Shown here: positions 1 through 12,736 of the stretch, piece by piece
Numbering within the stretch: the stretch's first letter is position 1
Layout of the letters: every line of letters begins with the position of its first letter
Assembly: GCA_029379385.1 (NCBI GenBank)
Contig: CM055617.1
Span: 13,549,532 to 13,613,531 of the forward strand
Source of the DNA: Quillaja saponaria
Taxonomy: Eukaryota; Streptophyta; Magnoliopsida; Fabales; Quillajaceae
Length of the DNA: 64,000 nucleotides
Direction: 5' to 3'
Program-made: the position numbers and the translations under genes
Notes under the pieces: generated by a model
Database searches by the model: none
What the model was told of the DNA's origin: nothing
The model's input: only the letters and a program-made list of their open reading frames with translations

Positions 1-797
1 TTGTTTGGATGCTGATATAGGACTTGTCGGTATTTTTTGTTTTTGGCTTCTGGGTAACGAGGTTTTTTCTCGTACTCTAGCACTACTGTTGTTTAAATGC
101 CATTTGAGTGGATTTTTATCTTCAAAATACAATTTTACTAATGTTGAAGTTAAGGAATTTACTAATAATTCAAAAGTTGAAGGTGCTTTCTCCTATATAT
201 TAAGCATGAATATCTATGGCATGTTTGTTGAAGGGTTCTAATAATCGGTTTGTTCGCGATATTATATCTTTGTTATATAGCTTTTTCTGGCTAAACTTAC
301 AAGGATTCTATTATTGGTATTCCTCTTTTTTTATTTTTTTTTTAATTTATAATTTTTGTTATGGGAGTGTGCTTTTTTATTATTTTTCTACATACACTCT
401 CCGTCTCCATTCCTATATATGCACTCTTACTTAAATTGTGTTGTTCTCCGCATTGCGTGTTTCTTTTCAAATACCTTTTACTTTTACACTGACCAACTTT
501 AATGCTTAATGAATATTTTTGCACTCACCTGGGGAAAATAAGAACTTTTTTTTAGATGAGGTCTATGTGGGAAACTGAAGCAACCTAAAGAAACATTTAA
601 TGAAACGTGAAGAGTGTAGGACTTCTGTTCAATCTTGACTTTATAAATTGCAAGTATGTTTTCTGTTCATTGGTGGACACTAGAACTTGGAGGTTTGCAT
701 GATATTTTAGGAATTTGGTGGTTCCTAATCATATGTCGCATTTATATCAGATTGATCTTGCAACTTGTTGCTAATCATAAGTTTATTAAATGTGTAG
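1..797 (+). other. Intron sequence of the GIP1-like gene (5' part missing)
   Basis: No coding exon can be recognised here. The next exon begins at 798 after an AG acceptor and starts in mid-codon, so this stretch is the tail of an intron. The conserved N-terminal exon of the family (DUF1296 helical domain) is not visible and must lie to the left of the window. The small open frames here have no family resemblance. Confidence 0.6.
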
Positions 798-3700
798 ATC
801 CTTTTCATGAAGTGAAAAGCAAGCGAGAAAAGAAAAAAGAGGTGCGTTCATGTGCAAAATGTAGTTGTTACTTGTATTTTTCAAAAGTTGATTATTTGTT
901 TCATAATACTGTTTTTCATCTGTCTTGTATATGGTAATTGATGTGCATATCTAAATAAAAGTATCTGATATTAAGTTAATTTGGAAATGAAAAACAATAC
1001 CCTGTCAGTAACTCTAGCATATCCGTAACTCTGCAAGTCAATTTGTTGTAGTTCATACATGAGCTGGTTTGGACTATATATTTCAAATCTTTTGGTTCTT
1101 ATTCCTTTTTTTTTGCCTGAAAGATTATCTGTTATTTCTGTTTAGTTGACTTTCCCTTACTTATTCAGAATAAAGACACAACAGAATCTAGGTCCCGCGG
1201 GGCAAATAACACTTCAAACCGTGGTGGTAGGGGTGTCACAGATCGTTATGTTGGACGTGGTGGCACAAACCAATTCAATACTAGTGGTATGTGGCTGCTG
1301 CAATGCTATTGTATGGGAAGAATTGAATATATATTTAGTTATAATTGGTGGACCTTGAAAAATACAACTTACCTTCTCTCTCTCTGTTTCCGAGGTCAGA
1401 TTCTGGTGTTCTGGGGGTGAAACCAGCATACAAGAAAGAGAATGGAACACATGCTTATGGAGGTTCTACATCCTCTGTTTCCAGTATGGCAGGAAATAAC
1501 TTGAACAGGCATCCACCATCCTGCAGGTTTTGGTTTTGATTGTGTTCTTTTTTGGGGGTGGGGTGATGGGAGTGGGAGTGTAAATCTCTTTTCCTTACAT
1601 CTACAGTTATTTGTAAACTAGGGTTGAAACGCAACTATATCATACTAGTACTACTTTTCAGTAGTGATAACCAATGTTTTAAAAAGTGCTAGGTGCATTT
1701 AGGCAATAAGGGCTTCTATTGCCTAGGCGCAAGGTGCAAGCACACACCTAGGCGCAAGGTACAGGCGCACTTAAGTAAAAATAAATAAAATATTCTTAAG
1801 GGAAGATATATATAATGATAGATGGAACGTGGGATTTAACTTAATATATGTGTATCACAAAAAACATTATATTAAATATTTAAAGCATTTAAAGCTTATG
1901 TAATAACACGAGCAATTTCAAACTCCAAGTCAAGTTCAAACAAGCAAGTAAATATAAAATTCAGATGCAAGCATCTTTCAAAAAAAAAGTTTTTCCTTGT
2001 GCTCATGAGTTGCTCATTGTCTCACACCTCATCAATACTTGTAGGACCAACACCACCTCAATCGCCATTATTAGAATTGTAACCTTCATCATCTTCTTCT
2101 AATAACTCCTCATGCTCATGTGAATGATTCTTGGTAACTGGAACCCATAAATGTTCTTGACGTAGGTCTTGTGTTAGATCTTTTTAAGTATATATATATA
2201 TATATATATATTTGGAAAGAATAGGATCTTATGGTTTTTATAAGTAGAAGGATTTGAGGTTTGTATGGCTTTTGTAAATTGTACACCAGTTATATATTTA
2301 CTATATATATAGAAAAGGAAAAAAAAAAAAGAGTTGGAATTGCCTAGGCAACGCCTTAGCCGCCTAGCGCCTAGGCAAGGCAAACCAGGCGTGTGCCTCA
2401 CCCATCAATGCATCGCGTAGACCAAGCTAGGCACTTTGGTGTGCCTCGCTTGCGCTTAGCGCCTAAGGCGTGCTTTTCACAACACTATTAACTGATTTTT
2501 CTTTTAACTGTTTTAATTTTGGATTTGAAGAACTGTTTAGAGTTAACACAGCTTATGTGTCTAAAATGTTTTGAGGCCCGACTTTACTTCCCAAAAAGAT
2601 TTAAAAAATTATATTTGGGGTTCAAATACAAACACAAGTTAACTGTCAAGGCTTCCGAGTCTGGACTTCTCAGTTTGATGGGCTGACTTCTATTGTGATT
2701 TCTGTTATGTGGCACTCTCCAACTTCTTATTAATGGATTATTTTTGTTGTGTGTAATTTTTCCTAACCTTGCTTTATTCTGTGTGTAAATCTGACCATTG
2801 TTATAGATTTATCTGAATTAGACCCTCTTGTGTATGGAGTTGTATATGGAGTAAGATTATGAAGTGTGTTTATGTGACTGGTAAAGATTATGTTTTGTTT
2901 TGGGTCTTGTGGTATGGATTTTAGTTGGTATCTATTATAGTATTATCATAATGCAATTGTATTGACATCATACTCTTCAGTGTTCATCTCTTGTGGTTTT
3001 AGATCTCATGTACAATGGAATTTGTTGCAGTGATTTGCTGGCTTCTGAAAAGAAAACTTTTGCAGTAGGCATGGGTGATGGGATATTGTCATCCTCACAG
3101 CCTTCTGGATTACAATCAGCATGGGGAGTCCCAGGTCAAGTATCCATGGCTGACATTGTTAAGATGGGCAGGCCACAGGGGAAGGCTTCTGCTGTGCCAA
3201 ACTCCTCTTCCCACAACGTTAATCATCAGAACGTTTGGGAACCTCCGGCAGAGTTGCAAGGTCATGCTTCAACTGTGTCAGATTCAAACACTGATCTAGG
3301 CACTGCTGTCTCCCAGCTTGTTTCTCATGATGATGAGTGGACTTATATTGAGCAGCCACATACTTCGGGTGTATCCCGTGGTGTCGAGGCACATGCAGAT
3401 TCTGAGCTCTATTCGGATTCATCTAACTTGGATGAAGCTGAGGAGCATGGGAAGGCCCACTTAGATGATCGATTAGCTGGAGATGGTCCCGTTGAGATTC
3501 TTAATGCAGACCATGTTGGACCTGCTTCTGTATCTGCTAGAAGTACACAAGATGTTGATTCTGGTTTTGATGGTAACTTATATAAGGACTACCAGCATCA
3601 CAGGCATCCTTTTGAGAACAAAGAAGGTTCCATGATGTTCTACGTTTTTGTCTGTCTTGCAATTTGTCTTCCATTTTGATTTCTTTAGAACAAATGATTT

Positions 3701-6700
3701 CATTTGAAGCATCTAACGTATATTATATACTCATATGTTCCTCTTCTTTATGGAGCTTCTCTCAGAAGGTTCTTCCATTTTGATCCTCTGGTGGACAATG
3801 TCTAAATAACCTCAAATAGATAAGGATTTGTCTGAAAACATAGTCACGCTGAATACCATAAGGATAGATGTTTATATATTGCTGCATAGAGAAATATACC
3901 TCATACTTGTGGATGTGGAATTTTATTTTTTTCACTATTTTTTTGCTCCTGTATTGCTTTTTTCCTTCATTGAAGTATCAGGCTGCTTATATTCTTTTTA
4001 TTTTGTATTGCTGCATTTCAGCTGAAGATAGTGTTGCATCAGTGGCTGCAAACTTGGATCAATTAAGTTTGCAGAAGGATGATCAAGGGGCACAATCTGA
4101 GGAGCATAACCCTTCTGTAGTAATTCCAGATCACTTGCAACTCCACACCCCAGATTGCTTGAATCTAAGCTTTGGAAGTTTTGGATCCAGCACCAAGGCT
4201 GCCTTTTCAGGGCCTGGCTCATTTGCATCTAGGCCGTTGGAAGATAACTTGGAGGAGTCACCAGAAGCAGATGTTTCATCAATTGGGCACTCAAATGCTA
4301 GGTATGACCCTTTTATAATTATATCCTTGCTTTGTAGTATCTTGGTCAGCAGTTGCCTCAAAGATAATTTCTTGCAGAAATCCTGAATGTTATGGGGATG
4401 AGCATCTTGCATCTACCTCAGATGGAAACTTAGTTAATAGAACTGGACTTAGTGAGAATTATGAAGCTCCTTCAGTTTCACAATCAGAGGTGTTGAGACA
4501 GGAAACGCAGGAAGCTGCTCAGGGGAGTCAATATATGTTTCCTTCATCTTCCCCTGGATTTACTTATGAAAACACTCAACAAGCAGATGCTGTTTTTCCT
4601 CCGCAAACGAGCTCACAGATGCAGAACCTTGGTCCCTTCTCAAGTGTAATGGTAATGTATTGCACTATGTAGCTTTTATCTTGTGTTAGAAAATAGCTCC
4701 TTTTTGGTATGGTATTAACCTATTGTTTTTAAGAAAAAGGCAGAAAAACAAAAGTCTTTTGAGTTCATATGGTTTTGGTAAGCAAGGTATTGCCTCTAAT
4801 TTCACCTTTTCTCCTGAGAATTTGGTGAACAGTAGAATAGTGAATGAAGTGTCTTTCTTTATATTACTTTAAATTTTCATTAACCATTCTTTATTTGATG
4901 CAATTTATTTAATCGTTGTGTTACTCACTTACTCTAAATGAGAGATTCACTAGATTGATACAAGTAGACCATTGTCCCAAATATATTGAGAAAGTCCTTT
5001 CACTCTAATGTATGTAACTATTTAAGTCATGAAGACTATCCAGTATCCACTGTTATATGCTGTGGGGTCAACTTCTTTTACATTCATAATATATATTATA
5101 AGAAGCGATGCTGCTAGTTTATCCCTAGTGTATTTTACTTGCATTTGAGCCTAGTACCATAATTGAACTTCATGTTAATTGTTATTTTGACAGGCATATA
5201 CAAATTCTCTTCCTAGTGCTTTATTGGCTTCAACTGTTCAGACAGCAAGAGATGAAATTCCCTACTCACCCTTCCCCCTGTCACAATCAGTACCCACTCA
5301 ATACAGCAACGTTGCTTCTTCGATCAGTGGTCCCTCCATTTCCATGCCCGAGGTTCATTCCTGATCTAAAATTTTAACTTATTTATGTGAAATAAGCTTT
5401 TGAAACAGGTTCTCACCTATCAAACACATTCTTTGGCTGATGACATTAATTTCCAGCTGTCTTATTGAAACTTTGATTAATTGAAGTTGGATGACCTTAC
5501 TTTGGTTGAGTCATTGGTTTTCCTAGTCCATGGTCAAAGCGACTTTAAAGGTTTCTGCTCACATCATCTGGTCATTTCTTTTCGTCTGTTCTATGCTTTA
5601 ATCAGAGTATTCCTTCATGTTTTTCCTGATTTGGGCTGTGTTTTTATACTTGCACAGTTGCATTGTGCTAGTGGTCTCTTGCCTAGTAAAAAAAAAAACT
5701 GCGTAGTTTTGAACTTAGTAGATCTTGTGGCCTACAAAGAAAAGTTGATAATGCTATTACTGCTGGACAATTATTCATTTTAGTTTAGCAAGATAAAATC
5801 CTCTAGGATGGTTAATGGTTGCACTACTACAGTATGTTTTGGTCCCATTTACCTTGCACTATTTTTCTCCTGAGTTGGTGATGTAATATTTTCATTTGGA
5901 ATTTCTTGTTTTAGGGAAAAGGAAAATTAGGGTGTTTGGAACACAGCTCATCTGAATTCATTTTGTTTTTCCGTGGATGTGCAGGCTTTGAGAGCAAGCA
6001 ATATTTCAACACCTCAGCAACCTCCACAAAACCTGCCTGGTGCCAGTGTTGCCACAGGACCTGCACTTCCACAACACCTTGCTGTGCATCCATATTCCCA
6101 ACCTGCTCTTCCTTTGGGACATTTTGCCAACATGATAAGCTATCCATTCTTGCCTCAGAGCTATAGTTATATGCCATCACCTTTTCAGCAAGCATTTGCT
6201 GGTAACAGCACATACCATCAGTCTCTGGCAGCAGTGTTGCCACAGTACAAAAACAGTGTTTCTGTGAGCAGCTTGTCTCAGTCTGCTGCCATTCCATCTG
6301 GATATGGTTTTGGGAGTTCAACCAGCATTCCCGGTGGTAACTTTCCTCTGAATCCTCCTGCTGCTCCTACAGGCACAACCATTGGATATGATGATATTAT
6401 AAGCTCCCAGTATAAGGATAATAATCATATGCTTTCACAGCTACAGCAGGTAAAAACATCTTCACATTGAAATGTCTCGTTCTTTGTTAGCCTACCATAA
6501 CATTCTGGTAGAAATATTCATGCTAGTGTTTACGCATTCCAAGAGCTATGCAGTACTCCCCTGCCCCCTCCCACTCCCCAGAGAGTGAAAGACTCAAGCA
6601 CAGCAGAATGCTATGTAGACAATATAGGAAAATACAGCGTATTGCCAAGAAATCCTGTTGTGCGGATATATTCTTCAATTACTGTTTTTTGTGAGTTTCT

Positions 6701-7033
6701 TATATGCATGAAGCTCTAATGGCCTTATTGCTTACTTTCTTCCAGAATGAGAACTCTGCCATGTGGGTACATGGCCCTGGTTCTCGAACAATGTCTGCTG
6801 TTCCAGCCAACTCATATTACAACTTACAAGGTCAGAATCAACAATCTGGGGGATTTCGGCAAGGTCAGCAGCCATCACAGCATTTCAGTCCTCTTGGATA
6901 CCCGAACATCTATCACTCCCAGGCAGGAATCTCCCTGGAACATCAGCAGCAAAATCCTAGGGACGCCTCCCTGAACGGATCTCAAGGCCAACCATCTAAG
7001 CAGTCCCAACAGATATGGCAAAACAGCTACTAA
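798..7033 (+). CDS. GIP1L: GBF-interacting protein 1-like (DUF1296), 5'-partial, nine exons
   Basis: GIP1-type proteins interact with G-box binding bZIP factors and are thought to act as nuclear transcription co-regulators (family knowledge). Exons read by eye: 798-841, 1169-1286, 1400-1526, 3031-3626, 4022-4301, 4378-4651, 5194-5352, 5985-6449, 6746-7033. All junctions are GT-AG and phases agree across every one. The first visible exon encodes DPFHEVKSKREKKKE, a family hallmark just after the DUF1296 domain. Next come an Arg/Gly-rich stretch (SRGANNTSNRGGRG), a segment with SMADIVKMGRPQGKAS, a long acidic Ser-rich middle and a Gln/Pro/Tyr-rich low-complexity C-terminus ending QIWQNSY before TAA at 7031. 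No stop or frameshift was seen, so the gene looks functional. The start codon and N-terminal domain are outside the window. A transposon relic sits in the 1527-3030 intron. The family call is strong; the exact paralogue is uncertain. Confidence 0.9.
1675..2484. mobile_element. Non-autonomous DNA transposon relic with GC-rich CCTAGGCG subterminal repeats, in an intron
   Basis: The ends form an imperfect terminal inverted repeat: TGTTTTAAAAAGTGCTAGG at 1675 and, read on the minus strand from 2484, TGTTGTGAAAAGCACGCC. Many copies of CCTAGGCGC-like words cluster at both ends in an otherwise AT-rich intron. On the minus strand near 2030-2130 a short acidic stretch (HEHEELLEEDDEGYNSNNGD) is followed by stops, suggesting a remnant of a hAT-like transposase. 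No convincing target-site duplication was seen. Class assignment is inference. Confidence 0.5.
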
Positions 7034-7972
7034 TCTCAACCACCTCCTGGTTTTTCAGGGTATTGATGTGTTTGAAAGTGGCCAAGCAAAGGCGATCCCA
7101 CGGTCTAATAATTATTGTATCATTATTTGGTCTGGATAGACCTTGACTGGCTGCTTCTCTCTGCCACGAAGTTGTATTTTACATAATTATGGTCTTGTTA
7201 TGTTTAACGTAGGTATAAAGTGTGCTAATTTGGGTTGGTGACAATTTCTTTTCTTTGATATCCTTGTTCTTCTTGGTTATAGTAAAAAAATTCTTGGATT
7301 CTGACCCATTAGATTTTGGTGTCTAATCGACGAATACAAGTATACGGAGAGTGAGAGGATCTCAAATTAAAAATCCGAATGATATATTACATTATTGCTG
7401 ATGTAATCATAAAAAGCTAACTTTTTGGGAATTTTAGGCCAAGTTTCTGATACACTTTGATTATCGGCTAGCCCTGTACCAACTCTTGGTATATTTCTTG
7501 CTGGAAGTATCATACCAGTGTAAATCCTTGGCCTTGACTACTAAGATAAAGGTCTACCAAGCAAAAAATGGGAATATGTCTGTGAACACTGGATTTTAAA
7601 CCTTACATCTCATAGTACTAATATGACTGAGTGTAGCGTACCTCTTTATTTTGGCCAATGGTATATAAAAAGTAGTTCGGGGAGTAACTCGATCCCATTC
7701 TTTCCTTAATGTGAGTTAGACTTTTAGAGAGATAAAGCTGCGAAGAGGGAGTGAGTGGATGAATGATAAGAGTTCCGGAGGCCAATGAGTTGAGATGATA
7801 TTATGAATTATGATTGGTTCGGGCCAATCCATACTAACAAATTCCTTTGTATTTCTTTCACCAAAAGAAAAAAGAAAATTCCTTTGCTTTTGAGAAATTC
7901 ACTATATCACCATGTTATGCAGTTATTAGATGCCCTTCTATTTTGGATATAGCTATGTTTTCCATCAGAGCT
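7034..7972 (+). other. 3' UTR and intergenic DNA
   Basis: This follows the stop codon of the GIP1-like gene. The first 100-250 bases are probably 3' UTR. Beyond that I see no open frame with family resemblance, no RNA gene and no clear repeat. Confidence 0.5.
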
Positions 7973-8352
7973 AGAGTTGACAATGAGATGGGCAAGCTCG
8001 TGAGCTATTCATTAAGGATTTAGATTAAGCTTGATTTATTTTCTACACGAGCTAATTTTGAATTTTTTTTTTAAGCTCATGAGTTGACTCATCTAATATT
8101 ATTAAATAATTTTTGTTATTATTTACATATAATTTAAAAAATATATATATATATATATATTTACATATAAAATTTAAGATGATTTGGTAATAAGTTACTT
8201 ACATACTTCCTATGTAAGTTTTGGATTCAACTCTTCTTGACTACAATACTTAGGCTTGCAAACTCTTAGCGAACACGAGCCAAGTTTAAACTTGTATAAA
8301 ACTTGACTAGCTGAGCCAAACTTTGCCAAAAAGCTTGGCTCGTTGCCACTCT
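7973..8352. mobile_element. MITE, about 380 bp, AGAGTKGRCAAYGAG terminal repeats (copy 1)
   Basis: The left end reads AGAGTTGACAATGAG and the right end, on the minus strand, AGAGTGGCAACGAGCC, giving imperfect inverted termini. The flanking 10 bases (CATCAGAGCT left, AATGGGAGCT right) match at 7 of 10 positions, which could be an aged target-site duplication. The internal sequence is AT-rich with many AGCTCGTGAG and GAGCCAAGC words. It is clearly related to the copy at 34477-34968, including the shared internal phrase CAACTC followed by TTGACTACAA. A 9-10 bp duplication would fit Mutator-type elements. No coding capacity. Confidence 0.6.
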
Positions 8353-8516
8353 AATGGGAGCTCAGAAACAAAAACTATAGGCTCCGGTTAAGCTTAACTT
8401 TCTTATTACTCTACTCATGTGAATGGAGGAAAATTCTCCGCAGAACTCACCCTCTCATTATGGGGAAATAAAGGTTTTATATACAGTTACGAACTATAAA
8501 AGTGTACAAGCTGGTC

Positions 8517-8620
8517 GTGCTCCTACATATTGATGCTTAGAATGTACTAATAGTATTCCTCACCAAATGTGCTCCTACACATTGATGCTTAGAATGTACT
8601 AATAGCATTCCTCACCAAAT
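8517..8620. repeat. Tandem duplication, 52-bp unit x2
   Basis: GTGCTCCTACATATTGATGC at 8517 recurs at 8569 with a 52-base period. The two units differ at two positions only (CATATT/CACATT and AGTATT/AGCATT). It lies between two convergent genes. No function is evident. Confidence 0.9.
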
Positions 8621-8937
8621 GTCCAGAAAAAAAAGGGTTTGCTTTTTTTCACGTGTTGTTGAGAAGGGCTAGGAAAACAAGTGTCATGAATGCCTACTTA
8701 ATCATTAGCATCAGCAATTAGATGGCTCCAAATGGATTCAGTTTCTCATGATAAAAAATGCATTTAAACTCACCAACTTTCATACATCAGAAATATGCTT
8801 GCACAGCCTATGAGAAGTACACTTTTTCAGCCCGAGTAAAGTTGGTTAACAATGCAAAATGAAGTTGACGCTTAAAACTCTCTTGTGAAATGGGAAAATA
8901 GAGAAAAGTTTTCCCTCCTTTGCCTTTGGCATACAGA

Positions 8938-11900
8938 TCACTTGAGAAGGGATCTTGTAAGTTCTTTAGCAGACGCAAATGCTTGAGTAAATGTCTGCAA
9001 AAGACAAAAAAGTGTTATACCCACATTTTGAGCAGGCATTTCTTGCTTGCTAATTTCACTCTCATGTTAAACCTCTTCTTGAATAAAAACACTGTAGGGG
9101 GCTGAGGTCTGCCAGGAAGTTGGAGGGGGGTTGGTTGTTCGGAAGAAAGTAGTACTATACCTGTTCAGACAAAGAAGCTCCAGCATCCATACTACCACTT
9201 GCAACTTTCCCTGCTATAACATTTGCATCTGTCTCAAGAACAATACTGCACATTCAAAGAGATAAATTTGGGGATTAAAACTTCCAATTTAGTTTTGTGG
9301 ATCAGTCATTCACTGAATTAAGGGAATAAATCATACAAAAGTCACAGCAAAACAAGGAATCTAAGAGTTTGTTATTTCTTTTGTGGAACTTCAGTCAGAA
9401 GTTTTAAAATGAGACCTCAACAACCACCAAGCCTAGTGGCACTTCCCTTCCTTTTAACAAAGGTTGAATGTGAGATGATAGGTTCAATTCCCCTAAGGGC
9501 TTATGACAAGATATCAGTTTATGGATATTGAAAAGTTCAGAAGAAACTGCATTCGCTTCTAGGTCTTAGTTCTATATAGGATTCGGGAGACAAATACAAA
9601 TCAAATTATCACATGTGTTCCTGTTGTTTCTGGGAGGTCCAATATTCTTGAGCAATAATCTTGGACCATGTAAATGCCAAAAAGTTCAGCCAAGAGGCTG
9701 TGAAAACTATTGCAGTAAACGATTATTATACCGATAAGAACTAGCCATCGTCAATTTGTAAAGCATTTTAGTTTTTAACAGTATCAAGCACCGGAAAAAT
9801 GGAAGTTAGTCTTGCAAACATCCAAGTGCAGACAAGATATTCTTGAAAAATAGGTTAGGATAAGGTGTCAACTGCATACCCGCCATCAACAATTTCGTCC
9901 AGGCATAACAGGATGAGATCCAAGTTCTCCAGTGCTTCCTTCTGGTCCACATTTCCTCTGAAAGAATTGGAAAACATAATAAAATCAAAACCTAATATTT
10001 AAAGAGGACCAATTTGAATTATTACATAAGAAGAATACACTATCATGGAAGTACCTAAGGAGGATGCCAACAGCATCAAAAAATCCCTGCAGAACTGTGG
10101 CTAAGATGAGCTCATTTTCATCCTCACCCCCAGTAACAAAAAAGTGTAGGTCTTGAGCAAACTTGTAGACTACTATATTGCTCTCAAACATTGCTATCTC
10201 TGCTGTAAATGAAAACCCAAAATATAGCTTTGTTCAATCAATTTTAATGATCATGTAAATTGACTTATTCTTAGAGTAATGTACTACGCACAGTTGTGAA
10301 GTACTGCGATTCAATGTCAATGACGCCAAGATAACAAGTATAACCAAATGATTCCCTAAAAAAAATTAGTATAATGATCTGGTAGTGGGAAACTCAACAG
10401 AACCCAAGGAAACACCATTATGCACTGCCATTGTGCAATGTATATTATATATTTATATTTTTAATATAATATAATAAAATTTTCTGCACTTATAGGAACA
10501 TAATTTGGATGCATAAGAGCACTGGAGAACAACAAGCTGAAAGAGTACATGAGATTAAGTGTACCGACCCCTTGAAGGATCCTAATCAAGCTCAAAGAAC
10601 CCCTCACCTTCTATTCGAGCATTAGTGTTCTGGAGAACAACAAGCTCAAAGAGTACATGAGATTAAGTGTACTGACCCCTTGAAGGATCCTAATCAAATG
10701 TAAGAGACTTGAAAGAATTTTATCACAAATCACTTGAGAAAGGAAATTATAAAGAACCCCTCACCTTCTATTCGAGCATTAGTCTTCTGGGTATTTGTAA
10801 ACACAGCTTTTTCAAAAGCCTCCTTTGCACTATTTGTAGGCCAGTCATCTGAGTAATACTTGATAGCCATACGTTTCCCTTCAGAATCCAGAATAAGGAT
10901 GTTTTTTATAGAAGGGCATGACTCCTATGAAAGTACGCAATGTACAGGATCATGGATTACTGAACAGGTAAATATACAATTTATCTTGATTCAGCTGCAG
11001 CTAAGAGTAACTGAAATAGCTTTGCAGTTTCCTATGTACAGTTGAAATTTTTTATAGCAACAGGCAGCTCTTTGGAGCATAACACCTACAACTCCAAAAG
11101 CATGCATATGGATCTAACAGTATTTCCTATTACATGCACCATTTGCAATATTCTTAATCAATTATACTGTCAAAAAGCCTATTTGCAATTACTCACAACT
11201 AAGATGCAACTCTTGTAAGTAAACATGTTATTTTTATGGTAGAAACACCCTTAATGGGGAAGAGTGACATAAGCTTCTGTATATTTATGACGATGGATCA
11301 ACTAGATTCAGAATGTAATGTGAAATAATATATATATACACCATGTGCAGCCTCCAATTTTCTTAAAGCTTCAAAATCATTGTAAGGTTCCAAATGAGTC
11401 CCCATTATTTTATTTTCTAATAGAAAAGAAAATTTATTATAATAATTTAAAGAAGGGAAATTAGAACAAGTGAGAGTATCAAAAACACTTTTAATCAAAA
11501 GAGAATAGAACAACTTGGAAACAATAAATCAGTACAATGAGGCTGTTCAGTTCCTCTATGTAAAGAAGAATCCTATTGGAGAAACGGAAGCCAAGCACCA
11601 AAGAGAAGCGAGAGATACTACTTTATCCCAAATAAGTTGCAGTGCAGCATGAGAAACTGCTTCTTAAAGATCCTAAAATTGAACCCCAACAAAAGATACT
11701 AAATCACCCGATACACTGGAAGGAAAAAAAAAAAAAAAAACTAGCATTCCATATTTCTTCCAGAATTCTTAAATTAATTAACAATATTTCCTCTGAAATA
11801 CAAGGGCAAAGTTAAACTCACCAAAAGTATCAAAATGCCAGTGCCAAATACTCAAAGGAACAGATGAGGGAACAAAAGATGGACATTAAACACGGAGATA

Positions 11901-12736
11901 GAGCAACAAATGAATAGAACAGAGACAAAGCCTAATTTGGCCTCTGCATTTGCAAATATTATACACTTGTCCTAGAAATAGAATAAACTACCACAAGAAA
12001 AATAATGGGTAACTAGGTATTAATAGAAGAATATTTCAGCCCCTAGTATTACTAAAAGAATATTATTATCTGTGACATTGATACTTTATGTAAGGTCTAA
12101 GAGTAGTTTTCCTTCATATACAATTTTACTACACAATAGATCCTCCCCTAAAAATAAGAAAATATCAGGAGTTTATTTTGTCTCATTTTCTTCTCTCTGA
12201 TGGTGAATCATAAAACAAAACAAAAAACAAAAAAAGGAGAAGAAAACGGCATAATTATGTTAATTTCCACAGCAAACATTTCCATCGTCATATCTCAGTC
12301 ATCTAAAACCACATACAATTACATTCAAACACAAAAAATTTCTTACATAAAATACTAGCACCTGGGTCAACTAGGATATATAGGACAATCAGACAATCCT
12401 AAACTGGCACAAATTATCAAACCCAGATCTAAATATCGGAGAACTGTATCCAATCAAAACAACTGAATTCAAAGATGCAATTTTACAACAAGTTCAAGAG
12501 GCGGTGGAAATTCATGTCGAGTAGGTCCAACAAGTTGAAGAGATGAAATCTGGGTATGACTACCATATCATTTTGATAGATTTTGAAACTTGGATCAAAA
12601 TCCAATTAACTAAAATTAGAAACCAAGCAACAAAGACTGACAAAAACCATGAAAATTCAAATTGGGGTATTTGAACAGTTGCCTCTACTTAGAAGATAGA
12701 GAGAGAAAGATAGCTTACTGTGTATGGAAGCGACAT
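8938..12736 (-). CDS. COPZ: Coatomer subunit zeta (COPI vesicle coat), complete, six exons
   Basis: Zeta-COP is the small subunit of the COPI F-subcomplex that coats Golgi-to-ER and intra-Golgi vesicles, acting at Golgi membranes with gamma-COP (family knowledge). Minus-strand exons: 12736-12719, 10924-10765, 10202-10055, 9957-9880, 9245-9161, 8994-8938. They join without a phase clash to 546 nt, or 181 aa, the normal length (about 177-181). The first coding exon is only 18 nt (MSLPYT). Exon 2 has [14 protein letters not shown] and [20 protein letters not shown]. Exon 3 has the signature [20 protein letters not shown] and LQGFFDAV of the longin-like fold. Exon 4 has [20 protein letters not shown], and exon 5 [11 protein letters not shown]. 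The protein ends ELTRSLLK before TGA. No lesion was seen. The 3' end faces the GIP1-like gene. A short duplication next to exon 2 copies its splice donor. Confidence 0.93.
9428..9520 (+). mobile_element. Possible tRNA-derived SINE fragment in a COPZ intron
   Basis: The stretch has an A-box-like GCCTAGTGGCACTTCC near 9431 and a B-box-like AGGTTCAATTCCCC near 9479, spaced as in plant tRNA-derived SINEs. It lies in the intron 9246-9879, antisense to COPZ. I did not find clear target-site duplications or a 3' poly(A) tract, so this is tentative. Confidence 0.3.
10521..10791. repeat. Local duplication copying the exon 2 splice donor of COPZ
   Basis: A segment of about 68 bases (ACTGGAGAACAACAAGCTGA..., 10521-10588) is repeated at about 10630-10697 with few changes. 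The roughly 40 bases between the two (near 10589-10629, containing CCCCTCACCTTCTATTCG) also recur at about 10749-10791, where they are the real 3' end of COPZ exon 2 plus its donor. The pattern is X-Y-X'-spacer-Y'. The Y copy at about 10605-10630 is therefore a decoy exon end with a GT donor inside the intron. Confidence 0.8.
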
